Assembly (NCBI GenBank): GCA_015069135.1
Contig: SVJE01000005.1
Location: forward strand, 62,001-126,000
Reading direction: 5' to 3'
Length of the DNA: 64,000 bases
DNA from: Oscillospiraceae bacterium
GTDB lineage: Bacteria > Bacillota > Clostridia > UBA1212 > SIG427
Positions within the stretch are counted from its first letter, which is position 1; the number at the start of each line of letters is the position of its first letter. The translations under genes were made by a program, and so were the position numbers. Below, one piece after another: positions 55,698 through 64,000 of the stretch. Under the pieces are notes generated by a model. It ran no database searches and was not told the origin of the DNA. It saw only the letters and a program-made list of their open reading frames with translations.

Positions 55698-55707
55698 TTG
55701 CTCTCTC

Positions 55708-56598
55708 CTATCCTAATAAATTCAAGTCTAAAAAGTTATTTTCACCGGTCAAAACTTCAGGGACAATTTCACTCTCGCCATTATCGTTTCCCCCAGTGTC
55801 TGTCCCCGGCAACAATGAACTTTGATTCTTTTTAAATATTGGATTTTCACCATTTGTAAAATCAATTACACCATTAGAATCTCCGTCATATTTTGTTGTA
55901 AGAATTTCTTTTAACAAAGACATTTTAATACTTAGATTGGATTCATCTCCAAAACATATGGATAGTGAAGGTTTTACGAACATCCATATTCGATTTGTAT
56001 CTGAAACATCGATAATATCAATAAAACCTTCCAAAAATTCAATCTGACTCATATCTCTGCAGATTTTAATTGCAAGCTCTAATTGAGTGTCTGTCCCCTT
56101 CCCTACAAGTGTATTTCCTACTCTGTAGTCCGAAGTTTCAATACCTTCAATTACTGGATAATCAAATTTTGCATCTTCAAAAAACGCCTCTAAAACAACA
56201 CCTTCAGAATCAACTAACAAAAATGCATCGCCGTTTCTTGTGCAAAAAGATGGCACACGTTCACTTACTTTTACTAAACCTTTTCCAGGGAATGAAAATG
56301 AAATTTCAGCAGATTTCAAATAAGGTTTGTCTATTATTAATTGCTGTTCACTATTATATAATCTACCTTTAAACAAATAATCCAAATGAGAAAAAGGCGT
56401 ATTTTCAAAAAGCATAATAAAATAATTTTTATTTTTCAGATGGGATAATGTGCTATGTATTTCTTCAGATTGATAATATTCGCAACCTTCAACGTTAATG
56501 GTTTTTAAATTAAACAAAGGAGAAAGTAAAAAAGCTACAAACACACAAATACATAAAACTGTAGCTAATATATATTTTAAACGTTTCTTTTTGTCCAC
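55708..56598 (-). CDS. ftsQ: Cell division protein FtsQ/DivIB
   Basis: A 296-residue bitopic protein: basic N-terminus, one span near 8-28, then a POTRA domain (FNLKTINVEGCEYYQSEEI...) and the FtsQ beta domain (VSERVPSFCTRNGDAFLLVDSEGVVL). It organises septal wall synthesis with FtsL. Two exact repeats lie in it: 56087 (GKGTDTQLE) and 55796 (PGTDTGGN in the disordered C-terminal tail). It heads the second dcw block, and no upstream murA, murB or murG is present. Confidence 0.9.
   Translation of the reverse strand: MDKKKRLKYILATVLCICVFVAFLLSPLFNLKTINVEGCEYYQSEEIHSTLSHLKNKNYFIMLFENTPFSHLDYLFKGRLYNSEQQLIIDKPYLKSAEISFSFPGKGLVKVSERVPSFCTRNGDAFLLVDSEGVVLEAFFEDAKFDYPVIEGIETSDYRVGNTLVGKGTDTQLELAIKICRDMSQIEFLEGFIDIIDVSDTNRIWMFVKPSLSICFGDESNLSIKMSLLKEILTTKYDGDSNGVIDFTNGENPIFKKNQSSLLPGTDTGGNDNGESEIVPEVLTGENNFLDLNLLG
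55796..56098. repeat. Dispersed 12-mer cluster 5 (ftsQ)
   Basis: Exact GTGTCTGTCCCC at 55796-55807 and 56087-56098. A variant AGGGACAGACAC lies upstream of ftsQ at 56675-56686, the only intergenic copy noticed. Confidence 0.9.
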
Positions 56599-56834
56599 CT
56601 CATGCCCTCATCTTTTGTATAATATCATTTAGAATATACCATTTTTTATTTATATTTGCAACCTTTGTTTTCGTAGGGACAGACACTAAATATTATATGC
56701 ATTGTTAAAATGCTACAACAGCCACATTTTTATATTTATCATTAAATGATTAGACATTAGATGTTTGAAAATGACAAAATAAATCATTTTTTGTCGTATT
56801 ATATTCATGAAAAAAAAACATATTTTCGTATGAT

Positions 56835-56863
56835 TTTACAAGAAATTTTCTTAGTTGTATAAT
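56835..56863 (+). promoter_or_regulatory. Promoter of the helicase-RAYT operon
   Basis: TTTACA (56835-56840) and TATAAT (56858-56863), spacer 17 bp. The rest of the 296-bp gap between ftsQ and the helicase is AT-rich, with a repeat variant at 56675 and an imperfect TGACAAAA/TTTTGTCG hairpin near 56771-56795. Confidence 0.7.
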
Positions 56864-56894
56864 GGCTCACACCATCATTGAAAGGAGAAAAAAC

Positions 56895-58529
56895 ATGAAT
56901 TTTAGTAAAGAACAACAGGCTGCTATATCACATTTATCAGGACCTGCTTTAGTGTTGGCCGGACCAGGAAGTGGAAAGACATGTGTCATAATACAAAGAC
57001 TATTTAGCATTTTGGAAAAACACCCTAACACTAAAATCATATCCATTACTTTCAGTAAAGCTACTGCACAAGAAATGCAACAACGATTTGATGATTTGAC
57101 TGACAAAAGATATTCCAATGTTTATTTTTCAACGATGCACAGTCTTTGTTTCTCAATATTGAAAAAAAGTTGTGATTCCAGCCACTTGCCAAAGTTAATT
57201 GACAGTGAAAAAGAAATGATAATTAAGGAAATTTATTATAAGGTCAATTCTTATGATTCTGTTTTTCCCGACATGAAACTACTCATTAATTCTATAAGTA
57301 GACTAAAAAATAATCAGGATACTTTTAATCCTAACAGTGTACAAATAAAAAACTTTATGAAGATATATATGCTCTATGAAAAGCACAAAAAAGTTAATAA
57401 TCTTATTGACTACGATGACATGATCTTTTATGCACATAATATATTAAAAAATAATAGTGAAGAAAAATTTTACTGGCGTAAGCAATATGATTTTATTCAA
57501 GTAGATGAAGCACAGGATTTTACCAAAATACAGTTTGAGATTGTCAAACAACTTAGTAGCGTTGAAAATAACGTTTTTATTGTTGCGGATGACGACCAAA
57601 GTATATATGGATTTCGCGGTGCTCAGCCATCTTGCCTATTTAATTTCACAGAACAGAACCCTTTGTGTAAAAAATACTATCTCGGCAACAATTATAGATG
57701 CGCACCAAACATTGTTTTTTTAGCATCAAATATAATAAAAAACAATCAAACCAGATTTGAAAAAAATTTTATAGCTATCAAAAACCAGGTTGGTAAAATA
57801 AAAATTTTACATGCAAAAAACACTTGCAGACAGGCAGAATTCATCTGTCAAACAATAAAAAAAGAGCATTACAACGAAAAGGTTGGTATTCTTTATCGAA
57901 ATAACGATAGTGTTTTACCACTCATAGTAGCATTTCTTCATTATGGTGTTGCATTTAAAATTTCAGCTGACAGATTCCCTATTTCTCATACATATATCGA
58001 CTATTTTTTACGGGAATGTATTAGATTTAGACAAAAAAAAGATAAACCTTTGACTCTCTTTTACAGAATTATAAACAATGGTTTTATCTCTAACTATATG
58101 TCAACCAAAGGTTCTTCATCACATGTTGCGGACACGATGGAAACCACACTAAATTTTATGCACACAATTTGTTATTTTTCCGATTCTTATAAAGATATTT
58201 TTACATTTGTAGAGCGAGTGAAAACAATATTTGATAACAAGAAATATGCTACTTTTTCGTTTGAATCTAACATTTTTTTATCAACGATACATTCTGTAAA
58301 AGGGCTGGAATACGATTCTGTTTTTTTAATTGATCTTAACAAAGATAAATTTCCCGGTAAAAGCTCCGTAACAGGAGAATTATTAGAAGAAGAAAGACGT
58401 TTATATTATGTGGCAATTACCAGGGCAAAAAAGACACTCTACCTTATGTACACAGAAAAAAACGAAATCAAGCAACAAGAAGAAAGTATTTTTATTACCG
58501 AATCCAGACAAGTACTGAAAGGAGTATAG
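56895..58529 (+). CDS. UvrD-like SF1A DNA helicase (short)
   Basis: A 544-residue ATP-dependent helicase. ATG at 56895 follows AAAGGAG by seven bases. All SF1A motifs are present: Walker A GPGSGKT at 23-29, STMHSLCFSIL, motif II VDEAQDF, motif III VADDDQSIYGFRGA, NNYRCAPNIV, TIHSVKGLEYDSVFLIDL and LYYVAITRAKKTLYLMY. It is 150-200 residues shorter than UvrD or PcrA. The gene is richer in A and T than its neighbours. The stop is 4 bp before the RAYT ATG, whose AAAGGAG lies in its last codons, so the two are translationally linked. Confidence 0.93.
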   Translation: MNFSKEQQAAISHLSGPALVLAGPGSGKTCVIIQRLFSILEKHPNTKIISITFSKATAQEMQQRFDDLTDKRYSNVYFSTMHSLCFSILKKSCDSSHLPKLIDSEKEMIIKEIYYKVNSYDSVFPDMKLLINSISRLKNNQDTFNPNSVQIKNFMKIYMLYEKHKKVNNLIDYDDMIFYAHNILKNNSEEKFYWRKQYDFIQVDEAQDFTKIQFEIVKQLSSVENNVFIVADDDQSIYGFRGAQPSCLFNFTEQNPLCKKYYLGNNYRCAPNIVFLASNIIKNNQTRFEKNFIAIKNQVGKIKILHAKNTCRQAEFICQTIKKEHYNEKVGILYRNNDSVLPLIVAFLHYGVAFKISADRFPISHTYIDYFLRECIRFRQKKDKPLTLFYRIINNGFISNYMSTKGSSSHVADTMETTLNFMHTICYFSDSYKDIFTFVERVKTIFDNKKYATFSFESNIFLSTIHSVKGLEYDSVFLIDLNKDKFPGKSSVTGELLEEERRLYYVAITRAKKTLYLMYTEKNEIKQQEESIFITESRQVLKGV

Positions 58530-58533
58530 TAAT

Positions 58534-59340
58534 ATGGCACGTAAACCAAGAAAATACAGTGAATCTGGAATTTATCACGTAATTTTACGAGGAATTAACA
58601 GAGAAAAAATCTTTGAAGATGATTGTGAAAAAGAAAAACTATTGCAACTATTTAATAAGTATTTTGTCGGTGACTCAAAAGAGAGACAAACACAGCAAAA
58701 TGTCGAAATCAAAAAACACCAAGGAAGACTTTACGCTTTTTGTATATTGAATAATCATATACATTTGTTGCTAAAAGAAAGTCAATGTGGGATTTCTGAT
58801 TTAATGAAACGGATTGGCACAGCTTATGCACTTTTTTACAATCACAGGCACGGACGTTCCGGACCTGTGTTTGAATCCAGATATACAAGCAAGCCAGTGG
58901 AAACTCAAAAATACTTTTCTGTAGCTTTAAAATATATACACAACAACCCTGTAAAAGCGGGTATTGTAAAAAACATCTCATTGTACAAATGGAGTTCGAT
59001 GCCATATTTGCTAGACGAACAATCAAATTTTCTGATGAGAAATTTCGTCATGGGAAATTTAACAAAAAACGAATTTGAATCGTCAATGGCTTTAAATTAT
59101 GACGATGATTGTTTGTTAAAATGTAGTTGGCCCATCAGAGTTTCTGATTTGTCATTGATACATATAATTGAATCTTTTTGCAAAGAACATAAGCTCTCGA
59201 GAAAAAACGTTTTTTCACATACTAAAGAATTTATATTAATTGTTCGGCAGTTGCTTAGTATTCATGGCACAACAAAGGCACAAATATCCAGATTATTGTT
59301 TACAAAGCCTTATTTTATAACCAATGCTATAACCCATTAA
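58534..59340 (+). CDS. REP-associated tyrosine transposase (RAYT, Y1 HUH family)
   Basis: A 268-residue IS200-like HUH nuclease of the RAYT group. It begins ARKPRKYSESGIYHVILRG. The HUH pair is His75/His77 in LNNHIHLLL. The typical stretch FYNHRHGRSGPVFESRY is followed by ALKYIHNNPVKAGIV, with Tyr134 the likely nucleophile. The C-terminal third ends in a short helix-turn-helix-like segment (TKAQISRLLFTKPYFITNAI). RAYTs are single-copy, domesticated relatives of TnpA known to cut REP repeats. It is coupled to the helicase upstream; its stop is in frame with the murA fragment downstream. Confidence 0.93.
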   Translation: MARKPRKYSESGIYHVILRGINREKIFEDDCEKEKLLQLFNKYFVGDSKERQTQQNVEIKKHQGRLYAFCILNNHIHLLLKESQCGISDLMKRIGTAYALFYNHRHGRSGPVFESRYTSKPVETQKYFSVALKYIHNNPVKAGIVKNISLYKWSSMPYLLDEQSNFLMRNFVMGNLTKNEFESSMALNYDDDCLLKCSWPIRVSDLSLIHIIESFCKEHKLSRKNVFSHTKEFILIVRQLLSIHGTTKAQISRLLFTKPYFITNAITH

Positions 59341-60471
59341 AATGTCCATGGAATAACTTATTCCGGAGGATGCGCAATAGGTGCACGCCCTATCGATATG
59401 CACATTGATGCAATATCGAAATTAGGTATTGAAATCGAAGAAGTTTGTCAAAATATATTTGACAATGAATTGGCTGACATTGTCCCAAAATATTCATGTG
59501 GTTCCTTTATAAAAGCTGACGATTTTCCAAATAAAAATCATTTTTCTGCTAACAACGAAGACAACAAAGACTGTCCCCACAGTAATAAATCCACTGTTGA
59601 AATCGCCTTTATTAGGGCACAACTAAAGACTTTAAAAAATTCTTCTATAACATTAAAATTCCCAAGCGTAGGTGCGACGGAAAATCTTTTGCTGGCCTCA
59701 ACGTTCTCTAATGTTGTCATACACATAAAAAATGCTGCTAGAGAGCCAGAAATAGTAGCTTTACAAAATTTTCTAAACGGAATAGGAGCAAAAATAACCG
59801 GTGCAGGAACATCACATATTATAATACACCCTTGTAATATCAAGGGGACAGACACTGATGTAATGCTAAAAAAAAATATTTACCAGTTCTCTATTCCTTC
59901 AGACAGAATTGAATGTGGCACATATATTCTTGCAGGAGCAATATGCGGTGGTGTTTTAACTTTTAAAAGTGAAGCTTTTGAAAATCAATATGCTTTGCTA
60001 AGTATATTAAAAAACTCTATTGAACTTGAAGATTTAACAAACAAGAAAAAGATATATTTTCTACAAAACAAATCAATTTCCAATGTGTTTGTAACAACGC
60101 CGTATCCTGGAATAGCGACAGATTTACAGAGCCCACTATCAGCATTTTTTTGCACGGTAGACGGAAAGAATCACATAGTAGAAAGCATATTCCAAAACAG
60201 AGTTGCACATTTGGATGAATTAATAAAAATGGGGGCAAAAATTTCAAGATATAAAAACTATTTTACTATTGAGGGACAGACACAGCTACACGGAGCAAAA
60301 GTAACTTCAAATGATTTACGAGGTGGTGCTGCACTTATTCTGGCAGGACTAGGTGCAATCGGCACAACAGAAGTTATTGACAATTCATACATTACACGCG
60401 GATATACAAATATAGATTTGCATTTGTCTCAACTAGGAGCAGATATCCACAAAAAACAAATTGATATATAA
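59341..60471 (+). pseudogene. murA: murA, C-terminal fragment
   Basis: An open frame in phase with the RAYT stop codon, homologous to MurA from about eight residues before the catalytic Cys: GITYSGGCAIGARPIDMHIDAISKLG, then FPSVGATENLLLAS, NAAREPEIVALQNFLNGIGAKITGAGT and DLRGGAALILAGLGAIGTTEV. The N-terminal 110 or so residues are missing. Compared with intact MurA there is an extra stretch of about 50 residues before FPSVGATEN, holding a repeat-like GACTGTCCCC (59569-59578). Exact repeat at 59844 and a variant at 60272. An internal ATG at 59398 could start translation, but without the N-terminal part activity is unlikely. Confidence 0.85.
59844..59855 (+). repeat. Dispersed 12-mer copy in the murA C-terminal fragment
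   Basis: Exact GGGGACAGACAC, read KGTDTDVM, 0.5 kb downstream of the RAYT gene. AGGGACAGACAC at 60272-60283 is a one-base variant. Confidence 0.9.
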
Positions 60472-60522
60472 AAACTTATACCTTTTATTATAAGCAATAT
60501 TTATTAAATTTTTATTCAGCAT

Positions 60523-60558
60523 CAAAAAAAGAAACGACAATTTAAAATTGTCGTTTCT
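60523..60558 (-). terminator. Terminator of tRNA-Leu
   Basis: GAAACGACAATTT and AAATTGTCGTTTC arms (60531-60557) followed on the minus strand by a run of seven T; directly downstream of the tRNA. Confidence 0.88.
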
Positions 60559-60561
60559 TCA

Positions 60562-60646
60562 TGGTGCGACTGACGAGACTTGAACTCGTACGGTATTAAC
60601 CACACGCCCCTCAAACGTGCGCGTCTGCCGGTTCCGCCACAGTCGC
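60562..60646 (-). tRNA. tRNA-Leu (anticodon GAG), CCA encoded
   Basis: Minus-strand cloverleaf of 85 bases: acceptor GCGACTG pairs with CAGTCGC, discriminator A and encoded CCA at 60564-60562. The anticodon stem CACGT/GCGTG holds loop TTGAGGG with anticodon GAG. A long variable arm and T-arm GAGTTCAAGTCTC complete the class II leucine tRNA. Confidence 0.95.
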
Positions 60647-60747
60647 GTACAACTGTTTCAAACAGCAGAGCCAATTATACATAAATAAATCCTTATTGTC
60701 AACCTCTTTATTAAGGACAATGCCCAAATTTTTTCTTAATAACTTCT

Positions 60748-62406
60748 TTAAAAAATTCTACGAAGTTTTTTAGGCCACTTTTTGGCCAACACAGGCGAGA
60801 TTTCATTTACATCTTCTTTAGTTAATCCACCAATTTTCATAAGCACATACACGTAGACGGCTACACATACAACAACTGTAATCGCAAAAGAAATTAATAC
60901 AGAAAAATAAGATTCTTGTGGTAAAATGAAACTTATTCCTTCATACATCGGAAAACCAACCATTACCATAAAAACAGAGGCAAGACAAGGTTTCCAAAGG
61001 TTTCCTAAAACCGATATTCCCATTTTTTCTTTTTTATTCAAAACCCATTGATTTAAAGCAAACGGAACAATAAAAGAGCCATATGTTGAAATCACAGCAC
61101 CGTATATATTCAATGATGGAATACCGGCGAGAACATAGCTTAAAATCAACTTTATCAAAGCACCAGACAACAGAAACATTGTAGATGTAAACAATCGATT
61201 TACACTCTGTAAAATGGAGCTTTGCAAATGCACAGTGCCTTGCAATATTACGCTAAAAGACAACGCCATTAATAAGTTATAGTTTTCACCGTAACCTAAT
61301 AATGTAAATACAGCTTGTGCAAAAACAGCAAAACCGGCAGTCATAGGAACAGCAATTAAATAACATAATTTATAGCCCTCATTTGCCTTCAAAGATTTCT
61401 TATCGTGTTCCTTCAACGCATGTAACGCAGCCATTGTAGGAAGAATACTTACACACATAGCAGAGATAATACTTGTAGGGACATTTAACAATTGCCTTGT
61501 TGCAGCCAAGTCACCATATAAACCTTGTGAAACTTTCTCAGAAAAGCCGGCCACTTGAAGACGTCCAATTAAAACAGACGCATCTATCATGTCTCCAGCA
61601 TAAGTAATGGCAGTATTCAACGTAATAGGCAAACTATAGTAAAAAATTCTTTTTAATAATTTCTTTGTTGTCAGTTTTATCTCCGGTAATTCAGCCTTTG
61701 CTTCCAAAACCTTTTCAAGACCGTCTCCTTGTTGCCTTACTATTGCTACATTTTTTCCATCAGAACTGTTGATAAATTTTTTCCTCTGGTACACCATAAA
61801 CACAAGAGAAACCAATGCACCAGCCACAGTACCCATAGAAGCTCCGGCCACCGCCCAAACGATACCTTTGGGAGCCATAAGCCACACCATGGTAAAAGAA
61901 ACAATCATATGCACAAATTGCTCCATAACCTGGGATATCGCAGTTGGATTCATATTTTTTCTTCCCTGGAAATATCCTTTATAAGCAGATAATAATGAAC
62001 AGATCATTATTGTTGGTGCTATAAATAAAATGCCTCCCCAAGCATCTTCTGCATTCATCATTCTGGCTATAGGTTTAGATAACACTGCCATAAGAATTGT
62101 AAGGACTGTCCCCATGGAAAACATAACAGCTCTTGCCAATCTAAAAGCTTTTTCCGCACCCTTTTCATCTTTTTGAGACACTAATTCACTTACAAGTTTA
62201 GCTATCGCTACAGGCAAGCCTGCTGTTGCCAGCACATACACAAAAGCAAACACTGTATTCGACACTGAATAAACACCATATGCAGAAGATCCGCCAAGTA
62301 GTAATCTTAATACAGGAACAAAAAATAAAGATAACACTTTTACTAATATATTTGATATTGATAGAACTGCGAACCCTCGTCCCATTGTTTGTTGTTTATT
62401 ATTCAT
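60748..62406 (-). CDS. murJ: MurJ/SpoVB-type lipid flippase (MVF/MATE-like)
   Basis: A 552-residue membrane protein with about 14 spans. It begins with GRGFAVLSISNILVKVLSLFFVPVLRLLLG and contains YGVYSVSNTVFAFVYVLATAGLPVAIAKLVSEL and AYKGYFQGRKNMNPTAISQVMEQFV, signatures of the YtgP/SpoVB branch of the oligosaccharide flippase superfamily. These flip lipid II or related lipid-linked units. Which paralogue (YtgP/MurJ or SpoVB) is uncertain. A variant repeat (62103, actgtcccc) is present. It precedes tRNA-Leu and follows htpG by 30 bp. Confidence 0.88.
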   Translation of the reverse strand: MNNKQQTMGRGFAVLSISNILVKVLSLFFVPVLRLLLGGSSAYGVYSVSNTVFAFVYVLATAGLPVAIAKLVSELVSQKDEKGAEKAFRLARAVMFSMGTVLTILMAVLSKPIARMMNAEDAWGGILFIAPTIMICSLLSAYKGYFQGRKNMNPTAISQVMEQFVHMIVSFTMVWLMAPKGIVWAVAGASMGTVAGALVSLVFMVYQRKKFINSSDGKNVAIVRQQGDGLEKVLEAKAELPEIKLTTKKLLKRIFYYSLPITLNTAITYAGDMIDASVLIGRLQVAGFSEKVSQGLYGDLAATRQLLNVPTSIISAMCVSILPTMAALHALKEHDKKSLKANEGYKLCYLIAVPMTAGFAVFAQAVFTLLGYGENYNLLMALSFSVILQGTVHLQSSILQSVNRLFTSTMFLLSGALIKLILSYVLAGIPSLNIYGAVISTYGSFIVPFALNQWVLNKKEKMGISVLGNLWKPCLASVFMVMVGFPMYEGISFILPQESYFSVLISFAITVVVCVAVYVYVLMKIGGLTKEDVNEISPVLAKKWPKKLRRIF

Positions 62407-62436
62407 AAAACTCTCCTATTTCAATCTGCTTCTGCG

Positions 62437-64000
62437 TTACTTCACTGCTTTGCAAAGAATTTTTCCAGATCTTTCAATAAACCTTGTCATTTCCTCACCT
62501 GATAAAGAACTATGTGCTAGTTTAGCTAAATCATAAATTTGATGACAAACCATAGTAGTTGTATTTGTATCTTCAGTTTTGTTCAGTATGGAAATCAATC
62601 CATTGTTTTCATTTAAAACCAATGTGATTTCCTCTTCAAATGGAATATTCATATCGCCATATATTTTAGACATTTCCTTTATTCGTCTACTTTCTTCAGA
62701 AAGAATCAACACACTTGGAATATCTGTTTTCATCGACTCAATCCGAACCTTAAGTTTCTCATTTTTTGAATATTCTTTAAATATCGGAGAAACAATGTTC
62801 AACAAAGTTTCTATATCTGCTTCTCCTAATTTTGTCAATTGCTTCATCTTATCAGAAACGTCAGAGTCCACTCGCTGAAATTTCAAACTTCCTTGATTTT
62901 TATATTCAAGAAGCTGCATGAAATGAGAATCAATCGGTCCATCCATTACAATAGCATCCACGCCGATATCCTTAAGTAGCTTAATATATTGCGCTTGTTG
63001 TTCAACACTATCTGTGTAGTAGAGTCTGTCCCCACTAAATTCTTTATATTTATTTGAATACTCATTTAAAGTCATAAATGTGCTGTCTGTAAGTTTCACA
63101 AGAACTACATCTTTGACTTTGTCAAAAAACTTTTCATCTTTAAGACAACCATATTTTACAAAAGGATTTATATCATCCCAATATTTTTCATAATTTTTTC
63201 GTTCAGTGTTAAACAAGCCACAAAGTTTATCTCCAATTTTCTTTGTAATATGTTGAGAAATTTTACCAACATACCCGTCGTTTTGTAAAAAACTTCTTGA
63301 CACATTCAATGGCAAATCAGGACAATCAATCATACCCTTAAGTAACATAAGAAATTCCGGTATGATTTCCTTGATATTATCAGCAACAAAAACCTGATTG
63401 TAATAAATTTTTATTGTACCCTCCAAAGAATCATATTGATTCTTCATTTTTGGGAAGTAAAGAATCCCTTTCATGTTGAAAGGATAATCTATATTCAAAT
63501 GGATCCAGAACAAAGGATCGTTATAGTCAAAAAATGTTTCGTGATAAAAATCTATATAATCCTGATCTGTGCAATCTTTAGGAAGCTTCATCCACAACGG
63601 TGTTGTATTATTGATTGGAGCAACATCTTTTTTTTCTGTATCATTCTTATCAGTGTCTGTCCCCACTTCAATAAAATATAGTTCGGTAGAAAGAAAGCCA
63701 AAATATTTATTTAATGTTTCTTTAATTTTAAAAGAATCCAAATACTCTTTACAATCATCTGCAACATGTATGGTAATATAAGTGCCTCGACACGTTAAAT
63801 CTGATGATTCTATTTTATAATCCATACCTGTTTCACTTTCCCAGTGTACAGCACTTGCCCCGTCTTGCCAGGAAAGAGTGTCTATTTCAACTTTTTCTGC
63901 TACCATGAATGCAGAATAAAAGCCCAAGCCAAAATGTCCGATTATCTGCGCATCATCTGTTTTGCCTTGATATTTTTCAATAAAATCTTTTGCACCTGAA
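62437..64000 (-). CDS. htpG: Chaperone protein HtpG (Hsp90), 5-prime end beyond the window
   Basis: The visible 521 codons lack roughly the first 100 residues of this Hsp90. The frame runs in from the window edge through IIGHFGLGFYSAFMVAEKV, part of the GHKL ATP-binding fold, then RGTYITIHV, LPLNVSRSFLQND and the middle and C-terminal dimerisation domains. An exact dispersed repeat at 63653 lies in the charged linker region (VGTDTDKNDTEKK) and a variant at 63022 reads SGDRLYYTDS. Confidence 0.95.
   Translation of the reverse strand, partial: SGAKDFIEKYQGKTDDAQIIGHFGLGFYSAFMVAEKVEIDTLSWQDGASAVHWESETGMDYKIESSDLTCRGTYITIHVADDCKEYLDSFKIKETLNKYFGFLSTELYFIEVGTDTDKNDTEKKDVAPINNTTPLWMKLPKDCTDQDYIDFYHETFFDYNDPLFWIHLNIDYPFNMKGILYFPKMKNQYDSLEGTIKIYYNQVFVADNIKEIIPEFLMLLKGMIDCPDLPLNVSRSFLQNDGYVGKISQHITKKIGDKLCGLFNTERKNYEKYWDDINPFVKYGCLKDEKFFDKVKDVVLVKLTDSTFMTLNEYSNKYKEFSGDRLYYTDSVEQQAQYIKLLKDIGVDAIVMDGPIDSHFMQLLEYKNQGSLKFQRVDSDVSDKMKQLTKLGEADIETLLNIVSPIFKEYSKNEKLKVRIESMKTDIPSVLILSEESRRIKEMSKIYGDMNIPFEEEITLVLNENNGLISILNKTEDTNTTTMVCHQIYDLAKLAHSSLSGEEMTRFIERSGKILCKAVK
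63653..63664 (+). repeat. Dispersed 12-mer copy in htpG
   Basis: Exact GTGTCTGTCCCC; G-rich form on the coding strand, read GTDT. GAGTCTGTCCCC at 63022-63033 is a variant in the same gene. Confidence 0.9.

Noticed and set aside
59398..60471. Calling the C-terminal murA frame an intact gene from its internal ATG
   Set aside because: Homology to MurA continues in frame upstream of that ATG to 59341 through the catalytic loop, and the first about 110 residues are missing.

Overview
The window reads as chromosomal DNA of a low-GC, spore-forming Firmicute, most likely a clostridium of the Lachnospiraceae type. Pointers are pro-sigma-E with SpoIIGA, sigma-G, SpoVM, a SpoVD-like PBP with PASTA domains, YlmC/YmxH, the hrcA-grpE-dnaK-dnaJ order behind a perfect CIRCE operator, a zinc-type L28, and an ileS T-box. 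Nearly all genes are on the minus strand. The exceptions are rpmB and a small hypothetical gene, ychF with an amidase, ylbF, and a 56.9-60.5 kb block.

Layout. 0-4 kb: amidohydrolase, glycoside-hydrolase-like gene, EamA transporter. 4-9 kb: heat-shock operon, then rpmB and spoVM. 9.4-21 kb: nth, a two-component system, ychF, amidase, a KAP NTPase plus GIY-YIG nuclease island, coaE, polA. 20.9-27 kb: an N-terminal murA fragment, ileS with its T-box, three poorly known genes. 27-36 kb: first half of the division and wall cluster (mraZ-rsmH-ftsL-spoVD-murE-murF-mraY-ftsW). 37-50 kb: a long operon from rimP-nusA-infB through truB-ribF, two M16 proteins and lgt to rodA. 50-56.6 kb: second half of the cluster (ftsQ-sbp-ftsA-ftsZ) running into spoIIGA-sigE-sigG-ylmC. 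56.9-60.5 kb: an SF1 helicase, a REP-associated tyrosine transposase (RAYT) and a C-terminal murA fragment, all on the plus strand. 60.6-64 kb: tRNA-Leu, murJ, partial htpG.

The most unusual signal is a dispersed 12-mer, GGGGACAGACAC (reverse complement GTGTCTGTCCCC). I count 26 exact copies by eye, where chance predicts about 0.01, plus about ten one- or two-base variants. Every exact copy lies inside a reading frame. The motif has no stop codon in any of its six frames and is read as GDRH, GQT, GTDT, VSVP or CLSP in unrelated proteins. Copies cluster in murF/murE, truB/ribF/M16, ylmC/sigG/sigE/spoIIGA and ftsQ. A RAYT that is apparently co-transcribed with a UvrD-like helicase sits in the same window and is a candidate for the machinery behind it; that link is inference. 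A second word, GGTAAAAT/ATTTTACC, is also far more frequent than base composition predicts (about 58 copies by hand count against roughly 4).

Two murA fragments, one at 20.9 kb and one at 59.3 kb, both break at the catalytic-cysteine loop and face opposite ways. This points to rearrangement, possibly involving the RAYT locus. The division cluster is also split into two blocks whose order is exchanged relative to the usual arrangement. All counts and coordinates of motifs were made by reading and should be confirmed by computation.
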